Source: Phyllobacterium sp. 21LDTY02-6 (GTDB taxonomy: Bacteria > Pseudomonadota > Alphaproteobacteria > Rhizobiales > Rhizobiaceae). Taken from it: a stretch of DNA of 64,000 nt. This document shows, piece by piece, positions 59,935 to 64,000 of the stretch. The notes under the pieces are model-generated. The model was given only the letters and a program-made list of their open reading frames with translations. It made no database searches and was not told where the DNA came from. The stretch is taken from contig NZ_JAMJWD020000003.1 of NCBI RefSeq assembly GCF_023554255.2, positions 186,001 through 250,000 on the forward strand, read 5' to 3'. The position numbers and the translations under genes were made by a program. Numbering within the stretch: position 1 is the stretch's first letter; every line of letters begins with the position of its first letter.

Positions 59935-61287
59935 TCAGCCGGCGGCCGCGAGGCTGTTCTGCGTCCGGGCATCGAACCGCGGCAGGCCGAGATTGTCGCG
60001 CAGGGTCCTGCCCTCATAGGCGGTGCGATAGCGGCCGAGTTTCTGCAGCACCGGGATGACCTCGTCGGCGATCAGGTCGAGACCGACCGGCTGGACGTCG
60101 ATATTCAGATTGAACCCGTCGGCGCCCCCGGTGTCTATCCAGTGCAGCATGTCATGGGCGAAGCCTTCCGGCGTGCCGACATAGACGCGGTGTCCGCCGG
60201 TGATGTTGGAGAACAGCAATTCGCGGATGTTCCAGCCATATTGCCGCGCTTCCTTCAGCATTTCCGCCCGGTGCCAGCGCGACGCCAGCGGCACGAGCGA
60301 CGCGTTGGCCTCGCTTTCGGCATAGGGTATCGGCGCATCGAGATCGGCCAGCGACGCCGCGTCGACGGCCAGATGCCGCGCAAGTTCCGCGCGCAGGGAG
60401 ATCGAATCCAGCCGGTCGTCGAGGCTGCGCTTGTGGCGCTTCGCCTCTTCTTCGCTCGAAGCGAGGATCGGAAACAGGCCGGGCATCACCAGCAGATGAT
60501 CCGGGTTGCGGCCGAAGCTCTTCGCCAGCGTCTTCACCTCCGAATAGAACGACCGCGCGCTTTCGATGAGCCGCTGTCCCGTAAACAGCGCATCCGCATG
60601 GCGCGCACCGAATGCACGGCTGTCGGAGGACTGGCCGGCCTGGAAGATCACCGGCCTGCCTTGCGGCGTCTCCGGCACGGAGGAGGTGCCGCGGGCATTG
60701 AAATGCGTGCCGGCGAAATCCAGCGGCCGCAGGCGGGCCGGATTGAGATAGACGCTGGTATCGGCATCGGCCTCGACCGCATCGTCGGGCAGGCTGTCCC
60801 AGAAGGCGGTGACGATCTGCACGAATTCCTCGGCGCGCCTGTAGCGCTCCGCCTGGTCCCAGCCCTTGCCGACACCATAGGCATCGAGCGCGGGCGGGTT
60901 CTGCGAGGTGATGATGTTCCACGCGGCGCGGCCGCCGCTGATATGGTCGATCGAGGCGATCTGCCGGGCGATCGTATAGGGATGGCCGAAAAGCGTCGTC
61001 GTGGTGCAGACGAGGCCGACATGTTCCGTATGCGCCGCGAGATTGGCGACGAGCACGGCGGGATCGAGCGCGCGCCACGGGCGGGTGTGGGATTCGGTGA
61101 CGAGGCCGCCGGGATTGTCGGCGAGGAATATCGCATCGATCAGCCCGCGCTCCGCCGCTTTCGCGATGGCGACGAAATGGCCGATGTCCGTTGCGAGATG
61201 GCGCTTGTCCTCGAAGGTCTTCCAGGCGGCATCGTGACGCCCGGAGGCGAGGACGTTGACGCCGAGACGGATATGGTTTCGTGACAT
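59935..61287 (-). CDS. LLM-class flavin-dependent monooxygenase (NtaA/SnaA/DszA-like)
   Basis: A 450-residue TIM-barrel monooxygenase that takes FMNH2 from a separate reductase. Typical features are the opening AWKTFEDKRHLATDIGHFVA, FLADNPGG, HTEHVGLVCTTTTLFGHPYT, the GGRAAWNIITSQNP loop and QGRPVIFQAGQSSDSRAFGA near 210-230. The subfamily includes NtaA, SnaA and DszA. It lies between the sulfonate-binding protein gene and the DszC-like gene, giving a two-monooxygenase desulfurisation step. No flavin reductase gene is visible in the window. Confidence 0.9.
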   Translation of the reverse strand: MSRNHIRLGVNVLASGRHDAAWKTFEDKRHLATDIGHFVAIAKAAERGLIDAIFLADNPGGLVTESHTRPWRALDPAVLVANLAAHTEHVGLVCTTTTLFGHPYTIARQIASIDHISGGRAAWNIITSQNPPALDAYGVGKGWDQAERYRRAEEFVQIVTAFWDSLPDDAVEADADTSVYLNPARLRPLDFAGTHFNARGTSSVPETPQGRPVIFQAGQSSDSRAFGARHADALFTGQRLIESARSFYSEVKTLAKSFGRNPDHLLVMPGLFPILASSEEEAKRHKRSLDDRLDSISLRAELARHLAVDAASLADLDAPIPYAESEANASLVPLASRWHRAEMLKEARQYGWNIRELLFSNITGGHRVYVGTPEGFAHDMLHWIDTGGADGFNLNIDVQPVGLDLIADEVIPVLQKLGRYRTAYEGRTLRDNLGLPRFDARTQNSLAAAG

Positions 61288-61299
61288 CGGAATACCTCC

Positions 61300-62310
61300 C
61301 TAGACCTGCACGCTGTGATCGGCGACCTTGAGATGCGACTTGATGATCTTGCGGTCGGCCAGCCAATCGGCGGCGCGCTGGAACTCCTGCACGAACTCCG
61401 TGTCCTTCGGCTCGTAGAACTGGTTCACGCGCTTCAGGCTGGCGAGATAGTCGCGGACCTCATCCGCATATTTGCCCTCGCCCTGGGCGATGCGCTCGGC
61501 TTCCGCCGGATTGCCGGACTGCCATTCGCCTTCCTTGTAGTAGGCGTCGAGCACGGCGCGCACCAGTTCCGAATTCTCTTCCGAGAATTGCCGCGTCGAG
61601 ACGAGGGAGCTGTAATCGACGAGGAATTTGATGTCCCGGCCCTCGTTGAAGACATCCTTGGCATCATTCTCGAAGCGGGAAATATCGACCCCCGGCGACC
61701 ACATGGACCAGGCATCGACCTTGCCCTGCGCGAAGGCCGGCGCCGCATCCGGCGGGTTGAGATAGACGAACTCGACCTTGCTGCGGTCGATGCCGTTCTG
61801 TTCCAGCGCGGCGACGACGAGGAACTCTCCGAGCCCCGCCTTGTTGACGGCCACGCGCTTGCCGACGAGATCGGCGACGCTGTTGATGCCGCTCGTCTTC
61901 TTGGCGATCACCGCCGTCGAGCGCGGCGAATAGATGTTGAAGCCGTTGAAGACCAGTTCCGAGCCGGCCAGCATCGCGGCAAGGGCGGGCGTGGTCGATC
62001 CCCAGAAGCCGAAATCCGCGCTGCCGCCGACCACCGCCTGGAGCGAGGGCGCATGGTTCGGAAACGGGCCGACCCACTCGACCTTGATGCCCTTGTCGGC
62101 GAGTTCCTTTTCGAGGACGCCGCGCTGCCTGGCGATGAGCGGGATGCCGCCCCGGCCCCAGCCGAGCCGCACCACGTCGGTATTGCGCGTGAGCTTCTTC
62201 GGTTCCTGCGCGAAGGAAGGCGCAACGCCGGCTGCGGCCGCGGCTGCGCCTGCCAGGAGCATGCCGCCGCTCTGCAGGAGCTGGCGCCGTCGCTGATCGA
62301 CAGTCGTCAT
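61300..62310 (-). CDS. ssuA: Sulfonate ABC transporter substrate-binding protein (SsuA-like)
   Basis: A 336-residue periplasmic protein. A twin-arginine-like lead (QRRRQLLQSGGMLLAG) and alanine-rich signal end at SFA near residue 34. The mature part has VVRLGWGRGGIPLIARQRG, FPNHAPSLQAVVGGSADFGFWG and KKTSGINSVADLVGKRVAVN, the pattern of NitT/SsuA/TauA binding proteins. It overlaps the ATPase gene stop by 4 bp. With the monooxygenases next to it, the ligand is likely an alkanesulfonate or related organosulfur compound. Confidence 0.87.
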   Translation of the reverse strand: MTTVDQRRRQLLQSGGMLLAGAAAAAAGVAPSFAQEPKKLTRNTDVVRLGWGRGGIPLIARQRGVLEKELADKGIKVEWVGPFPNHAPSLQAVVGGSADFGFWGSTTPALAAMLAGSELVFNGFNIYSPRSTAVIAKKTSGINSVADLVGKRVAVNKAGLGEFLVVAALEQNGIDRSKVEFVYLNPPDAAPAFAQGKVDAWSMWSPGVDISRFENDAKDVFNEGRDIKFLVDYSSLVSTRQFSEENSELVRAVLDAYYKEGEWQSGNPAEAERIAQGEGKYADEVRDYLASLKRVNQFYEPKDTEFVQEFQRAADWLADRKIIKSHLKVADHSVQV

Positions 62311-63107
62311 TTGTCGGTCCTTGATTTCAATTTGTCTGGTTTGGAAGACGCGCCCGGGGCAGAAGCCCGGGAGGCGATCACGCCGAGCTCGCTCAGCAGC
62401 AATGATCTGAGCTTCACCGGATCATGATCGATGGGGCGGTGAGATGCGGAAATCTGGCCGTCGCGCATGACGAGGATGCGGTCGGCGAGGCCGATCGCCT
62501 CTTCGACATCATGCGTCACGATCAGCACGCCGGGGCGGTGGCGCGAGACGAGTTCGCGCACCAGCGCGTGCATCTTGATCCGCGTCAGCGCATCCAGCGC
62601 GGCGAAGGGCTCGTCCAGCAGCAGCAGTTTCGGATCGCGCACGAGCGCCCTTGCCAGCGCCACGCGCTGCGCCTGTCCGCCGGAAAGGTTGCGCGGCCAA
62701 TCCTCCTCGCGGCCGGCAAGGCCGACTTCCGCCAGCGCACGAACCGCGCCGGCCCGTCCGATCGTCTTTTCATGGCCGAGCGCCACATTCGCCCAGAGCG
62801 ATGCCCAGGGAAGCAGGCGGTGCTCCTGGAACACGACGCCGGGAGCGCCGGGCGCCTCGATGGTTCCGGCATCGGGCTTGTCGAGGCCCGCAAGTGCGCG
62901 CAGGAGCGTGGTCTTGCCGCAGCCGCTTTCGCCGAGCAGCGCGACGAACTCGCCTTCGCGGATGTCAAGGTCGACGGATTTGATGACCAGGCGCTCACCA
63001 TAGCGCCGTTGCAATCCGCTGACCGATACGGCCAGGGGCGAACCTGCGAACAGGTCGTCGGGCAAATGGTCGTGCAGACCGGTCTGGATTGCAGCTAGGT
63101 TCATCAC
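62307..63107 (-). CDS. ssuB: Sulfonate ABC transporter ATP-binding protein (SsuB-like)
   Basis: A 266-residue ATPase of the nitrate/sulfonate/taurine group. Walker A is GESGCGKTT near residue 57, Q-loop VFQEHRLLPW, signature LSGGQAQR near 140, Walker B LLLLDEPFAALD near 158 and H-loop VTHDVEEA near 195. The Q-loop EHRLLPW is typical for SsuB. It lies between the permease and binding-protein genes with 4-bp overlaps on both sides, so all three are translationally coupled. Confidence 0.9.
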   Translation of the reverse strand: MMNLAAIQTGLHDHLPDDLFAGSPLAVSVSGLQRRYGERLVIKSVDLDIREGEFVALLGESGCGKTTLLRALAGLDKPDAGTIEAPGAPGVVFQEHRLLPWASLWANVALGHEKTIGRAGAVRALAEVGLAGREEDWPRNLSGGQAQRVALARALVRDPKLLLLDEPFAALDALTRIKMHALVRELVSRHRPGVLIVTHDVEEAIGLADRILVMRDGQISASHRPIDHDPVKLRSLLLSELGVIASRASAPGASSKPDKLKSRTDK

Positions 63108-63940
63108 CGCGCTCCTTTCGCGAAATTGGGATGCCAGCCGAGCAATCTCGTCTCGAGCAGCCGGGCGAGTGAATCCGCGCCGACGCCGATGGTGGCGTAG
63201 ATGATGATCGACAGGAGGATGACGTCGGTCTGCAGGAATTCACGCGCATCCATGGCGAGGAACCCGATGCCCCGCGTCGTCGCCAGCGTCTCGGCCACCA
63301 CGAGCGCCAGCCAGGCATGCGCCAGGGCATAGCGAACGCCGGTCAGCACCGACGGCATGGCGCCGGGAATGATGATCCGTCTGACGACGGCGAACCACGG
63401 CATGCCCGTGATCTTGGCGAGTTCCAGCAGCTTGGGGTCGATCTGGCGGATGCCCAGTACGGTGTTGATATAGACGGGAAAGAGCACGGCGAGCGACACG
63501 AGGAAGATCTTGCCGCTCTCGTCGACGCCGAACCAGACGATCACCAGCGGCAGCAGCGCCAGGAACGGAATGGCGCGGATCATCTGGATCGAGCGGTCCA
63601 GCAGCGCATGGGCGAGCGGCGAGAAACCCACCGCGAGGGCCAGCGCGAAACCGATCGTTCCGCCGAGCACGAAGCCGCCCGCGGCCCGCAGCAGGGAAGC
63701 GCCGAGATGCACGAACAATTCGCCCGTCCGCGCCAGTTCCCATGCCGTCTCGGCGACGCGGCTCGGTGCCGGCATGACCTGCGGCGCGATCCAGCCCAGC
63801 CGCGACGCGGTTTCCCAGACGCACAGGATGACCACCGGCATCAGCCACGAAAGCCACGGGTAGAGCGCCTTGTTCTGGAAGCCGGCCCTTGCGGGTTTCG
63901 GTGCAGCAATTTCTTGGTAGGGAGAAGCGATGTCAGCCAT
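63104..63940 (-). CDS. ssuC: Sulfonate ABC transporter permease (SsuC-like)
   Basis: A 278-residue inner-membrane permease with about six helices. ALYPWLSWLMPVVILCVWE forms the first; the EAA loop is ELAKITGMPWFAVVRRIIIPGAMP near residue 175, as in SsuC/TauC. GVGADSLARLLETRLLGW ends the chain. The start ATG 63940 has only a weak ribosome site. The frame remains close to the window edge, where a reverse-strand TAG at 63988-63990 might end another gene. It is the first gene of the transporter unit. Confidence 0.88.
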   Translation of the reverse strand: MADIASPYQEIAAPKPARAGFQNKALYPWLSWLMPVVILCVWETASRLGWIAPQVMPAPSRVAETAWELARTGELFVHLGASLLRAAGGFVLGGTIGFALALAVGFSPLAHALLDRSIQMIRAIPFLALLPLVIVWFGVDESGKIFLVSLAVLFPVYINTVLGIRQIDPKLLELAKITGMPWFAVVRRIIIPGAMPSVLTGVRYALAHAWLALVVAETLATTRGIGFLAMDAREFLQTDVILLSIIIYATIGVGADSLARLLETRLLGWHPNFAKGAR

Positions 63941-64000
63941 GGTTCCATTGCCGTTCGAGGAGGAGGCGCGCGATCTCGACCATCGCCCTAGACGATCACC

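Noticed and set aside
63988..64000. End of another reverse-strand gene at the right edge
   Set aside because: A TAG is present in reverse orientation, but four codons are too little to support a gene.

Overview
The window is high-GC DNA with tightly packed operons, many 4-bp ATGA overlaps and alphaproteobacterial regulators: an Irr-type iron box, a HrcA/CIRCE-like site, and promoters resembling those of the general-stress sigma factor EcfG. Gene content points to the Hyphomicrobiales (Rhizobiales), near the Rhizobiaceae or Phyllobacteriaceae. The genus cannot be fixed from the sequence alone. No tRNA, rRNA, CRISPR array or intact insertion sequence was seen.

Region 1 (1-25.0 kb) is an exopolysaccharide locus with the architecture of the Sinorhizobium meliloti galactoglucan (EPS II; exp/wg) cluster. 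It holds a MarR regulator (ExpG/WggR position) and a divergent type I secretion ABC protein plus HlyD adaptor (WgdA/WgdB). Next come an RTX calcium-binding protein, several glycosyltransferases, a methyltransferase, two polysaccharide pyruvyl-transferase-family proteins and GalE. A second operon adds an unrecognised protein, a GT2-GT4 fusion, a GH16 glycanase and an AlgX/AlgJ-like O-acetyltransferase fused to TPRs. A near-identical palindrome lies between the regulator and the secretion operon and again before the second operon. A weaker copy lies before the RTX gene. Together they suggest one regulon run by the MarR protein.

Region 2 (25.0-29.7 kb) is an efeUOB-type iron uptake operon with a second imelysin-type protein and an Irr-type box in its promoter. 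It ends at a truncated IS3-family remnant that supplies a terminator hairpin, followed by a 52-residue membrane protein gene. Region 3 (29.7-38.4 kb) is housekeeping and stress: alpha/beta hydrolase, DUF3182 protein, PiT phosphate transporter with its DUF47 partner, small stress-type proteins, a glutathione S-transferase, groES-groEL and usg.

Region 4 (38.4-48.7 kb) is catabolic: a PotABCD-like ABC transporter, an XRE-cupin regulator, a histidinol-dehydrogenase-family enzyme possibly acting on a sulfonated polyol, a lactonase, a zinc alcohol dehydrogenase and a GntR/FCD regulator with a clear operator. A Blh-type sulfur dioxygenase/rhodanese follows. Region 5 (48.8-56.9 kb) has an ArsR-SRPBCC-DUF1801 operon, a FecBCD-like iron-chelate transporter, a DUF3313 lipoprotein and a two-component system. 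A sequence motif shared by the last two suggests that the response regulator controls the lipoprotein. Region 6 (57.0-64.0 kb) is an organosulfur assimilation set: four-domain rhodanese, DszC-like and DszA/NtaA-like flavin monooxygenases, and an SsuABC-type sulfonate transporter.
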